Source of the DNA: Membranipora membranacea
Taxonomy: Eukaryota > Bryozoa > Gymnolaemata > Cheilostomatida > Membraniporidae
Direction of reading: 5' to 3'
Length of the DNA: 60,000 bases
Assembly: GCA_914767715.1 (NCBI GenBank)
Contig: OU612075.1
Coordinates: 9,116,001 to 9,176,000, forward strand
Part shown: one piece after another, positions 35,563 to 46,672 of the stretch
Position numbering within the stretch: position 1 is the stretch's first letter
Layout of the letters: each line of letters begins with the position of its first letter
The notes under the pieces: model-generated
What the model saw: the letters and a program-made list of their open reading frames with translations, nothing else
Told to the model about the DNA's origin: nothing
The model's database searches: none
Made by a program: the position numbers and the translations under genes

Positions 35563-38500
35563 CTAGGTTTTGAAGCACCCATATATCTTCGCAAAAACAA
35601 TCAAGAAGCCTTCTGGTTCAGGTCGTTGGTTCTCTGACTCTTGATGTGTTAAGAATCTGAGCGCTTCTTTTAGCCAATGATATGTCATTGTAGGATCATT
35701 GAATGTAAAGTAGCAATCAGACAGCTCTAGGTATGTGAGTAGACCGGACATAGTCATAAGTCTTGACATTTTAGGCGGAACTGATAGTGCTCTCTCGAAG
35801 TGTTCTATAGAGTGCTTTAAATATCCCTCACATTTGAGAATTTGTCCAATACATGTGTAAGCCTGACACAATATTTCTTTTTTGCTTAGTTCGGCCGAGG
35901 AAGATTCAAGCAGGGAGATAACCTTATTGAAGTGAGCCAGTGCCTCCGCTTTATTGCCCTTTTCAAAGTGAAGAATGCCCATACCAAGGTGACATTTGGC
36001 GACGTCATCAGATAGGTACCGAGTGTCTATCCTGGAATACATAAATAAAGCTTTTATCCAGTGCTCTTCGGCAGCTTGCAGATTTCCTTGTTTACCATAT
36101 ACAGTAGCAATCCGTTGATTCAACTGTGGCACTAATTTACTATTGGTAGCAGGAGTTCTGCTAAGAATAGAGAGAACATTTTTGTAAATCTTTAGTGCAG
36201 TTAGATTATCACCACACTGGTAATGAGACTCTGCACAGCTGATATCAAATTCAACAAAGCTACCATCTTCTAGTGCTGAGGGGTTGAGCTTTTTGATGAG
36301 CGCTCGTGCCTTTTGATGAGACTCGAGAGATTCTTCAGTGCGTCCAATACCATGATAAATTTGACCAAGAAGACAAAAATTGTATGCCATAGTCTCATGG
36401 CAGGAATTAGCCCCATATAATTGCTGGCTCAATTTAATACTGTGCTTTACAACTATTTCGGCCTCCTCAAAGCGTCTCATTTCATAAAGGCAGCATCCCT
36501 TTGTGTGGAGCCAGCTAATTTTTTCTCCCTGTCTTTCGGGAGAAACTGCCTCAATGAGGGCACTACCTCTATTATAATACTTTGCAGCCAAAGGTTCATC
36601 ATTAATGTTGGGGTAAAACCGAGCAGCATGCATATATGCCTCGATCTTCATGCCATTGTTGGGGATCATGTCTATTTGACTCATCAGCTCATCAAATCTT
36701 ACTTTCGCTGCGATCAAATCTCCTTCCTCAAGGTATCCTATTGCAGACCTTAACTCCCAGTTTAGCTTGTCGCAATGACTATAAAAACTGTTAAATTTAT
36801 AAAACATGTCAAGTAAACTGATTACAGCCGATTGGAACTTTTTCCAATTCCTAACACTGTGATAGCTATGAGCTAGCATTCTTTTCTCAAAATATGAGTC
36901 ACAGCATCTTGACTCGAGGATCTCCAAAGCTTCAGCATATTTGTTTGACCTGAAAAGAAAGTCTGCAGCTACTAGCTGTTTGTCATATTTGATATCTTGG
37001 GAAAATACATTCAGTATCTCTTGTAGTCCTTTCATCTGTATACTCTGCTTTACTGGGATCATGCGAACGCTCATGTGAAAAGCAAGGGCCTCGGGAATAT
37101 GCCAGAATTCAGCCGAATAAGGCATTCTTGCATCACTACTCAGTTCTAAGCGTTTGAGGAAGGACATTCTCTCATTCTGTGAATCATAGTGAAGATATGC
37201 CGCCAATCTGATGTAAATGGCAGAGGCAAGTAAGAATCTCAGTTTGTAGTGGAATGATTGAGAAAGTTTTCCCATGATGAAAAGCTCTTCCATTGTTTGC
37301 CAAGAAGTGGCACTGCTTATATTACAGATGATTTTGAGGTTGTACATAAGCAGAGATGGGAATCTGTATATAGCAGACTTCAGGTCAACGCTATAATTTT
37401 GTCTCTCGAGTTTAGTCAGAGGTAAGAAGCTGTAATCTCTTATGTCAGATTGAATCATCTCTTCATGGACGGCATCACGAACAGTATTACTTTTAGTGGA
37501 TCGTTGAGCCATCTGGAACTCTTTAAGGAGACCATGGTCACCATACAGTGTAGCAGTGTGGGCAAGCATTGATGTCAGATCCCCTTTCACTGCCCCCTTT
37601 GGGTCTGGATTGAGATAGACAGATTGGTATTGATCAACCAATTCACTCACAGTTAGTATGAACTTGTTTCTTTGCTCTGGTGTCCCATTACCAGTTGGGA
37701 TATTTCCAGCTTTACACTGCAGCCCATCAATCTTGAATCCATTTTTACATTTGTCATCAAAGTTCTTGAGCTCTTCTATGTTCATGTATTTGAGCTTAGT
37801 CTCTTGTATATTTCCTATGAGAAAATATACTGTCATGGCAAGCAGCTCAAAAAATCTCATTGTCTCTTCGTCTTTTCTCTCGACTAAAAACATGAACTCA
37901 AGGTCAGAGTATGGCGTAGCTTCTCCTTTAGCGAGTGATCCCATAGCTACGGCTGTGAACTTACAAGGTGGCTGACCTCTGCACAGCTCAACACTCTTCC
38001 CAATTATCTTGCCGGCAAGACCTTTCATTTGATTATTTGTTTTTAAGGAGATAGTCTTGATCGCAGCACAAAATTGTGTTGTGATATTATGGTTGTGACT
38101 AGAGTCTAGATTATCTACATTACAATCCCATTTATTCATCAGATTCGATACTGAAGTCAATTCTTCTCGGCAGCTGTCCCTAATCGTGTAAAGTTCTCTT
38201 TTGATGTCTAGAGACATTGACATTTGCTGATCCAGTGTTGAGCTCACATCTTCTTTCCAATACATTTCCTGGACCTCGAATACAAGCCTCCGCCATTTCT
38301 TATTGGAGGATCGGACAGCACATGAATTGTACAGTGTGTGCGCCTACAGCAGAATACATCTCCAATATTAAATTTACATAGTTTTGGTTGTCCTACCTCG
38401 ATATTGCTTGGAGTAAATTCAGGAAATACAATACCTTTTGTGGTTTTGATTGGTAAATTGGTGAATCGTCACAACTCATTAGTCAGGACGATGGGCATAA

Positions 38501-39120
38501 TTATGGTTTTGTTGGTGTTTTGCTCAAGTGCTGACTGATGCAGTGATTTGATAAATTGTTGATTGGTTTTTGAAATAATTACTCGGTTAAACATTTCATC
38601 TATCGTCACGTGTCAGGCTATCAAAATGGAGGAGTTGACTTTATTTGTTGTAAAACCACATCCTTCTATTTATGATAAAAAAGACCAGAATTATAACGAG
38701 AGAAGTGGTGCTGTAGTGAACATATGGAAGGTAACAGCTGTAGAACTAGGAAATGGAGGCTCTGCTGACATGACATCCATTGAATAGCATGGGACAATCA
38801 ATTTCACAGAAGACTGAAATTTTATTTGGTGAAGATCACATGAAAAGGAGCATTTAATATGGCCTTTGTTAGACCTTGAAATCTCATTGGTCAATCTAGC
38901 CACCTGACCAATGACCCGATTAAAATCAACAGATTGTTTCTACTATGTTGGATGATCCTCTCAATACGGACCTCGATCCGTATTTAAATTGCTGTGTATA
39001 GTCACAACTGTATCGTACCTTTAATAAGTCCGCCCAGTTCTCCCTTGTGTTATGGCTTGCTGTGTCTCTGTACTTGTCTGCTAACTCTGAAAGCAACTTT
39101 ACCTCCGAATTCCCATCCAT
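35563..39120 (-). CDS. Nucleotidyltransferase (DUF294/GlnD-like) fused to TPR repeats, copy 2, intact
   Basis: Two exons: 39019-39120 (34 aa, ATG at 39120, ends ENWADLLK before donor GTACGATA) and 35563-38343 (926 aa, acceptor CTGTAG). Both join in phase 0, giving 960 aa. Residues about 160-185 carry MGSLAKGEATPYSDLEFMF, the G-S-x(10)-D-x-E signature of the DNA polymerase-beta-like nucleotidyltransferase fold; G-S-L-A-K-G-E-x-T-P-Y-S-D is typical of GlnD uridylyltransferase and DUF294 proteins. NGFKIDGLQCKAGNIPTGNG about 80 residues later matches the second conserved DUF294 block. Then comes a helical region, and from about residue 500 multiple TPR-like helix pairs, e.g. AEALAHFNKVISLLE and KHSIEHFERALSVPP. 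No signal peptide or membrane span is seen, so it is probably cytosolic. Substrate is unknown; it may modify a protein or make a nucleotide product (inference). It is transcribed away from the synthetase copy B. Confidence 0.88.
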
Positions 39121-39977
39121 ATTGTGCGCGACAAATCACCTGCGTCTGAAATGACAAAATGATCATGGAGTAACCAAAATTCTCTCCAGATAGGCGAGGT
39201 GGCCAGTATTTAATTAAACTCTGCTAGTCCCACCAATGATCTGGCTTTCTTTCCGAAAAGCTGTGTCTGAGCTGCCTGTACTGCCCAATGTATGGTGGTC
39301 TTCTGAGGCAGTGATGTTACGTTGGTAAAGGTCAGGGTAGCAGGCCAGTGGTTCTAGGGGAGGCAGGGACGCTGACTCTACGTTCATGTTTGCTTCTTAT
39401 GTTGTTCCTCGACTCTAACAACACACAACAAGTTAAACGTAACTTGATGGGCCTATGCTCAGGAAGCCTAAATCTGATATTTGGCTGCCTTTTTTTATCA
39501 GTAGGTGTCAAGTCGCTTCACTTGGATGGGTTACCACCTCCTTGATCTGAGAGACGAGGGCACAACAGAGAAGAGAGCACAACAAGCAAACTAGCATTGA
39601 ACTTTCTCTAAAAAAGGCATATAACAATAAATATAGGAAAATAATAAGGGGAAAACCTCCCTCATATAGCTTGAACCATCCCATATGCTTACCCTATTTA
39701 GCTGACCAATCAATCTGGGCCGTTTGAAAGCTAAAGAATATTTCTTTTGTAGTGTTAGTCCTGTGACAGTGGGCACGTGCTGAACACTCAACTTGGAAAT
39801 CTCATCTGCTGTCTCAAAATGAATTCATATAAGATAGGTCATAGCTCATACTCATTGGACCAAATGAAGAATTAAGAGAAGTGATTGGATGATCTGCAAT
39901 GTAGCGACTGTAGTATTTCTTGTTCTTGTAATTTCCGGCCTGAGAGAAAACCACATCAATTTGTATCAAACATTCCC
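39121..39977. promoter_or_regulatory. 5' flank of NTase-TPR copy 2
   Basis: No exon seen. Its right half parallels 18840-19180 in unit 1 (GCTCATACTCATTGGAC, GTAGTATTTCTTGTTCTTGT), so the upstream DNA was duplicated with the gene. The promoter should lie near 39120-39300. Confidence 0.4.
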
Positions 39978-40153
39978 ACACAGGTCTACTCCAAAACCTG
40001 GGATTTTGGCACTATGTTTGACCAATGAACTAAAGGTTTAGTTCATTGGTTTGACTGCCCCCCTTGAGTTTTTTGTTCAAACAACAAAATGACAAAAACT
40101 CAAGGTGGGCAGTCAAAAATTGCCAAAATCCCAAGTTTTGGAGTAGACCTGTG
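39978..40153. mobile_element. Foldback MITE-like element
   Basis: Termini are inverted: CACAGGTCTACTCCAAAAC at the left and GTTTTGGAGTAGACCTGTG at the right. Further pairing inside is GGGATTTTGGCA / TGCCAAAATCCC and TTGACTGCCC / GGGCAGTCAA. The unit 1 counterpart near 19100-19135 lacks it, so it inserted after duplication. Confidence 0.8.
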
Positions 40154-40279
40154 CACTTTCCTGTGTTTATCATTACAATCCATTGAACTGTACTATTCAA
40201 TGTCACACTGATCACGTGATATACTATTGTATGTATCACAGTATAGGATTTGTCGATGCAGCCCATGTTGTGTGCTAAG

Positions 40280-42130
40280 ACAAATATATTATATTATGTA
40301 CTTACTCCAGTTCACTCATCTATCAATCCAGTTCAATGTGGAGAGCAGATTGTGTAAGCCCCTGCTGGAGGGAAACAGCGAACCCTTCTACAGACATCTG
40401 AGAGGAGAGAGACCAAAACAGCATATCTCACTGCTCAATACAGATGGTGACATCACTGATGACCCTGCAGTATGCTCCACAATCTTAAACACTCACTTTC
40501 ACAACCAGTTCAATAAGACACATGCCCTCCACGGCCAGCATCCTGCATCACACAAACCCAACTGCGGAGAGATAGAAGTATACGGTGTGATTAAACTTCT
40601 GAATAGCCTGAAGTCTGGAAAAGCTCCAGGCCCTGATGGCTTGAAAGAAGAAGACCTCACTCTAGACACTGAGCAGACTGCAGGTTGCTTGTCCCTGATC
40701 TTCAACAAATCTCTAACATTTGGCAAACTGCCAGCTGAATGGAAGACTGCTAATGTGACGCCCATTCATAAAAGCGGGAACAAACAGAACGCCAACAATT
40801 ACCGACCAATCTCTCGCACAAGCATACCCTGTAAACTGCTTGAACATATTGTGCTGAGAAACCTTCTGGAGAAGATTGACAGTTGGCTCCACAATAGACA
40901 ACATGGTTTCAGGAAAGGGCTCTCATGTGAAACTCAGATATGCGCCACTTTGCATGAGATCATAGGAGCAACCAACAAGAAGTCCAGTGTGCACGCAGCA
41001 GTCTTGGACCTGTCAAATGCCTTTGACCGCGTACCACATGCATTGCTAATGCAAAAACTGACGGACATACCTGGTATGTAAAGCTACCTGCTGGACTGGA
41101 TACATGACTTCCTGTGTAACCGATCGCAGACAGTGGTGCTGGATGGAGCTAAATCTGAATCCCTTCCAGTGACATCCGGAGTCCCACAGGGCTCGGTGTG
41201 GGGTCCTGTGTTGTTTTTGGTGTATATCAACGATCTCCCCAGTCATGTTGATTGCTCTGTTGGCCTCTTTGCTGATGATACCCTGATGTACCAAAATGTA
41301 GACAACACAAATGATGAGGAGAGAATTCAAGCCAACTTGGAGTCACTGAACACCTGGGCTTAAACCTGGGGGATGAGTTTTAATGCTAAGAAGTGTAAGA
41401 TTATTGACTTCCATCCTCAGAGAACAGTCCCAGAGTACACTATGGACAATATAGTGCTGGAGCACACAGATCACTGCAAATACTTGGGAGTGATACTGCA
41501 GTCAGACCTCAAGTTCACTGACCACATAGCCAACAAAATCTGCAGCGCCAGAAAGCAGATTGGGATGATCAGACGAGCTCTCTACTGGGCACCGGAGAGA
41601 GCCAGACTGATTGCATACAAGTCTCTCTGCCTTCCTCATCTGGAATATGCTTCCTGTGCCTGGGATCCTTCCACAAAGAGGGAGATCGGGGCACTCGAGA
41701 TTGTGCAAAACCAAGGTGTGAGAATGATCTGTGGATTGAAGGGGAGGAGGGGTGTTACGGAAGCAAAGGAGAAATTGCAGCTGGAACAGCTAGTTATTCG
41801 GCGTAAGAACTCCAGTGTAAAGCTCCTAAATAAGGTACTGTCAAGAGAGGAGGCCCACCCTGCACTCAGCTCATCCTACGATGAAATAATAAACCTGCCC
41901 CATACTACAGTCTCGACAAGATCACAAACACGGAACGAGCCAGGTTCTATCGCTGCCACAGGGAACTGTTTTCATAACAGTTTTCTGCCCCGGACAATAC
42001 GGGAAATGAAAATCTAAGGACAATCAGAGGACAATACTTCTGATGCCCTACTAGATGGGTACTTGTACCCGCTCTGAACCCAAATGCCCTACCCATGAGA
42101 TGGTATTCTGGAACAATGTCCAAACCTTAT
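40280..42130 (+). mobile_element. Decayed CR1/L2-type LINE, reverse transcriptase to 3' end
   Basis: 5'-truncated element. Reverse transcriptase begins near 40335 (LLEGNSEPFYRHLRGERP) and includes KAPGPDGL, ANYRPIS-type NNYRPISRTS, DLSNAFDRVPH, TSGVPQGSVWGP, YINDLP and the intact active-site box LFADDTLMY. The thumb region (CKYLGVILQSDLKFTDHI, LEYASCAWDP) follows, and a C-terminal end FLPRTIREMKI stops at 42017. Two in-frame TAA stops interrupt it (41079-41081 and 41361-41363). It is younger than the LINE of unit 1 and of a different family. It occupies the intergenic space of the divergent pair in unit 2. Confidence 0.88.
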
Positions 42131-42345
42131 GTAGTTATGTCCAAAAACTGAGGCACGCCCCTTACGCCCCCCCTAGGCGGTCTAGTGTGATGTCGTCTTT
42201 GATGTAAGTTGATGTAAGTTAGACTCTAACTCCTTGATCGGTGCCTCAAGTCTAACTCATTGCTCCAGTTCTTACAGTTAATCCTTGGTCCCCTGGTGGG
42301 ACTCTAACGCCTTGCTCACAGCGAGCCCCTGCAGCACCAACATCT

Positions 42346-42449
42346 ATAGGCATAAGGAGTTTGCCAGCTTGTGAATTGCCCCCCTATGAACTGCCCAGTT
42401 CACAGGGGGGGGGGGCAGTTCACAGGCTGGCAAACTCCTTATGCCTATG
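42346..42449. repeat. Large palindromic foldback element
   Basis: Left arm ATAGGCATAAGGAGTTTGCC and right arm GGCAAACTCCTTATGCCTAT pair exactly and extend inward to GCCCCCC / GGGGGGC. Flanks share CCAACAT on both sides, a possible target-site duplication. Confidence 0.8.
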
Positions 42450-42474
42450 CCAACATCAATGTTGTATAGGCTTT

Positions 42475-42910
42475 TAGTGTTGTAAGTAAAAATGTCCCAT
42501 ATATCTTCTTTGATAAGCATACTCCAACATTGCTTAAGTTATTCCAGACGCCACAAACAGCAGTATACCATCCCTCACTGCAACTTGAACTCCCATCATA
42601 AGAGTTTCTTTGTTGCTACGACAAAATACTGGAACTCCCTGCTCCCCTCCCTGCTACATGGTCCCCTAACTGGCAATCCCCCCTGATTTCCCGTTGATCA
42701 CAGTGAATCGATTACCGACAGATGGCTTGCACCATCGCCGGGACCTTCAACAGTGAAGTTGGCCATCATCATATCAGTACTAAGTAAGTAGCACGGCCAC
42801 CCGTTGCCGACGCCTAATTTGTGTGCCCATCGACCCAACGGGGATGGATCATAATCATGTTACACTGATAGAGAGCAGCATAAATTTTGTAATGTTTGGC
42901 ATGCACAGTT
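42475..42910 (+). mobile_element. LINE C-terminal end and 3' UTR fragment
   Basis: 42492-42686 encodes a LINE-type C-terminal end (IPHCNLNSHHKSFFVATTKY then WNSLLPSLL), followed by a tail shared with 20355-20548. It is a different family from the LINE at 40280. Confidence 0.6.
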
Positions 42911-43041
42911 TGTAGAGTGTACCGTAAAACCTCACCTATAAGTCACCGGACTTATAAGTGAATCACCCCCCTCAGAAAAAATAAAAATGCTCCAGTTATA
43001 AGACACCCCACAGCTATAAGACACCGTGTCTTATAAGTGAA

Positions 43042-43194
43042 TCATATCAGTAGTTGATGTTTGGAAGCTCTCCATCTTCGAATCAAGCGTCTATTAATGT
43101 TCAATTCCCTTGCAGTCTTGTCAAGGTTGTTATTCTTTTCAACTGTTCTCAATACTTCCAGTTTCTGCTGAATGGTGTATGAGGTTCTTGGCAT
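43042..43194 (-). CDS. 50-aa pogo-type HTH (psq/CENP-B N-terminal) fragment
   Basis: Small open frame, ATG at 43194 and TGA at 43042-43044, inside the pogo-like element. The first helix region reads YTIQQKLEVLRTVEKN and the recognition part LNINRRLIRRWRAS. This is the DNA-binding start of a transposase; the rest is deleted. Whether it is translated is unknown. Confidence 0.65.
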   Translation of the reverse strand: MPRTSYTIQQKLEVLRTVEKNNNLDKTARELNINRRLIRRWRASKHQLLI

Positions 43195-43308
43195 GTTTTA
43201 TTTATTTTGAAAGACTGTGAGAGAGATATGATGTGCTAATTGTTGAAAAATTTGAATTTTGTGGCACACGTTCACTCACTACAAATGAGTAGTTTTGGGG
43301 AAAAAGCG

Positions 43309-43378
43309 GCCATCAGTGGGTTTTGAACTCACAACTTCATGATTACAAGTCGCACACTTTACCACTGAGCTATTCAGC
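43309..43378 (-). tRNA. tRNA-Thr(TGT)-like relic inside the pogo-like element
   Basis: Reads 5' to 3' with TAGCTCAGTGGT (A box), an anticodon loop CTTGTAA giving anticodon TGT, and GAGTTCAAAACCC (B box). The acceptor stem pairs poorly (three of seven positions mismatch) and the T stem has one mismatch, so it is more likely a tRNA pseudogene or SINE head than a working tRNA. Confidence 0.4.
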
Positions 43379-45112
43379 TTCGGTGGTTGTATTAGGTTTT
43401 TGTCCAAGCTAAATATAAAAATGCTTCAAATGATAGTCGTGTCTATATGCTACTCTCTTACAGCCGCCTTCACTTATAAATCGCGCGATCTATAGGTGAG
43501 GGATTACGGTACAGGTCCCAGGGATTCTTTCAAATGAATCAAAAAATTGTCAAAATCACCCTCTCATAAGCCTCACACAATGATCCAAACAACCAGAGTC
43601 TAAGGCTATTCTTTTCTCCTTCAGAAGCTTCTACTCCTCTGGACAAAACTAATGTGCTGATAACATGGCCTGTCCGCTCTGCACTGGACAGCCTCCAGGG
43701 TGTATGAGCAGCTCTTAAACAGGGCTATCCAATCACGTTAAATACCCATCCGGCAGTGCTAACTTGCCATCTAATTTACTGCTTTATCAATCTCGAATTG
43801 TGACCAAATGCGGATGACCATTTCACCCCTGATGACCGCAAAATACCCATCCTGATCGGCTCGTAGCTTGTGTCCGGACACGTTTATGCAACCTATTTGG
43901 AAACCACAATCTGTTTTTTAGTGCACGGCAATATTGTGATGTTCTCGATAAAACATGGCGAATACAAAGGTGCTCACAAAAAGTATTGTGAATGAGAATA
44001 CGGCACGAGATTCTGCTGCTGACAGTCAAAATATATTTGGTCTCTGCAGACAAGCTAATGAGCAAGGCTTACTTTGTGAGTTTGTAAATCTGTGTAGTCT
44101 GAGTGCCCAACATGCGCATGCCTGCAATGCTGAAAATTTACCTCAATGGACACATCGACTTTGTTCTGAAGATACTCATCCTACATGTAATAATGCATGC
44201 AGACATAAAAATGAAGTAGTACATCACATGATCAGTGTGCAGCTTAAGTTATCCATATGCTAAAGCTTCAGACTTGATTTTTCATATACCACTTAGTGAT
44301 AACATTCGTATTTTTATAATTTTAAGCCTGGCATCATTTTTCCATCTGTTTAAGGATATGAAATGATAATGTTGATATTAGCATCTCGAATTCAATATTA
44401 CCAGGTTTTTCTTTTCACAGGCAGATCAGTATGCGAAGGGTTTGCTGTCATTAGGTCTGGAGGTAGGACAGGACAGGCTGTGCATCTGTTGGTATAGCCA
44501 GCGCTGTAAGTAAATTTATCTTTGTCTGCGAGCATAAACTGTTATCTGGAAGAAATCTGTGGTATAACTTACTCAAGTTCTGTTTGTGTTCGTTGATGTA
44601 CTGCCACATCATCCTTTCTGATAAACATTGAACGTTAAGCATCAATAAATGAAGATGGGCAAATCACTTGACAAATCATATGGCTGCTTTGTTCTCCGTC
44701 TACAAGGATCAAGATCAAGTTTACCTGCATTCGGACATGTTTCCCCCCCCCCCTCACCCACCTATAGGTGGTAGGGGAGCAAACCCAAATGCAGACAAAC
44801 TGAACCAAACTAGACCTAGCGTAGAACACTTGACTCTTCCATAGTGCATTGCATCACTCAGTATTTTATACTAGCAGTTCATGTGTAAAAATAAATTAAT
44901 TTCATATTTCAGTATCCGCATATATTTGTACCGAGAGAGCAGACAATCACTATAGCTTTGAATATAGCCAAGCCTAAAGTGGTATTTGTTGGCAATGGAT
45001 GTGACAGTGAGATATTTTCAGCTCTAGTCCGTCATTTTCAGAAGGACAACTCCGAAACCAAATCATCAGTGTGAGTTTGCAATAATTTCTATTGTGAGAA
45101 AAGCCATTTTGT

Positions 45113-45300
45113 TTGCACTGTTGGGCATACATCCGTCTCTGCAGCAGAGGGCCTGAGTTAATCCACCTAAACTGAGTAACTAAATTGGAAAAACAATGGA
45201 GACCAACAATTAAGAAATATTTTGGCATTGGCTATCTCATAAACTGTAACTTTGGAGTCACAAGACTATCTTGCAGGCAGAATGCTTTGTTTGATTAGCT
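45113..45300 (+). repeat. Dispersed repeat copy (same family as 57365 and 58855)
   Basis: Shares CGTCTCTGCAGCA, an AAATTGGAAAAAC core and a CAGGCAGA end with 57365-57615 and, inverted, 58855-59045. It lies in synthetase copy B intron 3. Confidence 0.6.
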
Positions 45301-46361
45301 CTCGCATGTTTTCCTATCTTCCACATGTCATTTAGATAATGAGTATTCCACTATCACACGACCTGTAGATAATGCTTAAGTGAAGAGAGTTTACTCCTAT
45401 AGCAACGTCCAAGTGCCTCTATTGTTGGCAAAAATATTTCATTTCAAGGTTATCACTCTTTAAAGTTTAGAAAATCCTGTTCCGTTGATCATTTGATAGT
45501 GGCTTACTGTTTATTATGTCTAAAGTGCACAAATCCACACTACCAATCAAAATTAAAAATTGAAAAGTCCTATAATTTTGCTTAGTTACCCCTAATGTTT
45601 AAAAAACCCTGATCTCTAAGGTTTACAATGATTCCGATTCCGTTTCCGAATCAGAAAGAGTTTTTAATATATTGTTGAGGGTTTCCAAGATGGCATAAGT
45701 CCAGCCGAACTTTCAATTCCTGAATTATACTAGTTTTAGGCCCTAACCCCCCTCCCAACTCCAACAGCTCACCAATTATTTGAGGGTTTTCAAAATAAAA
45801 TCTGACCTCACCTTTATGATTGCAGATTACCGTCAGTAACGCATGTGTTCTATGAAGGAGATTGTGATGACCTTAAAACTAAGTATCCGTTCCTGAGGAG
45901 CTTAAGAGACTTGATTTCAACTGGAAATGACATCACGGAGGAGCAGTTGAATGAAGCAAGACGTCGTGTCAGACCAGATCACATTGCGCATATGATGTTC
46001 ACCTCGGTAAGATTTGATGTAATTCAGTTGGCTAGCTATCATCTTACTCTGCTCTAGCACTTTGCATGTCGAGAATACTGTGTTTTTTTATTGTCTTAAG
46101 TTTTATTCTAGTTTGATAGAGGACAGGAGAAGTTTGATCGGCTACTTCTATTATCTGCCACTATAAACTTGTTAGGACAACATAAGCAAAGTCCACAAGA
46201 GTGACAAATACATAATTGAATTCAAACCGATGTTCTTTATGTAATGTATGATATTTCAGGGAAGTACTGGATTTCCAAAGTGTGCTCAATACAATCACAA
46301 GTACATATCCAAACTGATAGGAGTGAGATTCCCTAGCGCATCAGAGGTATGTACGGTTTGT

Positions 46362-46672
46362 TTTACCCACTCTTACTTTTATGGGGGAGGGGGTGTAGGT
46401 ATGCCATGTTTAACCAAGTCATACTCTTAAGGGGGCAGGAGAGTGTAAGTACACCGTGTTGTCTTATAGGGACAGGAGGATGTAAGTGAGGTGTGCTTAA
46501 CCAAGTCTTACTCGTATCAGGGCTGGGGGTGTAGTCACTCCGTGTTATACCAAGTCTTGTTCTTATGGGGGCGGGAGGATGTAAGTACGTCGTGGTATAC
46601 TAAGTATACTAAGTAGTATACTAAGAGGGGTTGTAGGTGCTCCATGTTATACCAAGACTTATTCTTAGCGGT
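46362..46672. repeat. ~50-60-bp minisatellite in synthetase copy B intron 5
   Basis: Six or so degenerate units of the type TTATGGGGGAGGGGGTGTAG..ACCAAGTC, an expanded version of the array in copy A. Confidence 0.65.

Larger units (their letters stand above)
42922..43509 (-). mobile_element. pogo/Tigger-like DNA transposon relic
   Basis: Terminal inverted repeats CCGTAAAACCTCACCTATA and TATAGGTGAGGGATTACGG are flanked by TA on both sides (42920-42921, 43510-43511), the target duplication of Tc1/mariner-pogo elements. Minus strand 43042-43194 encodes 50 aa beginning MPRTSYTIQQKLEVLRTVEK and containing KTARELNINRRLIRRW, a CENP-B/psq-type helix-turn-helix as in Tigger transposases. No DDE catalytic domain remains. 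Confidence 0.85.

Noticed and set aside
36421-36753. Plus-strand protein of 110 residues
   Set aside because: It is antisense inside the intact NTase-TPR exon, with no family resemblance.
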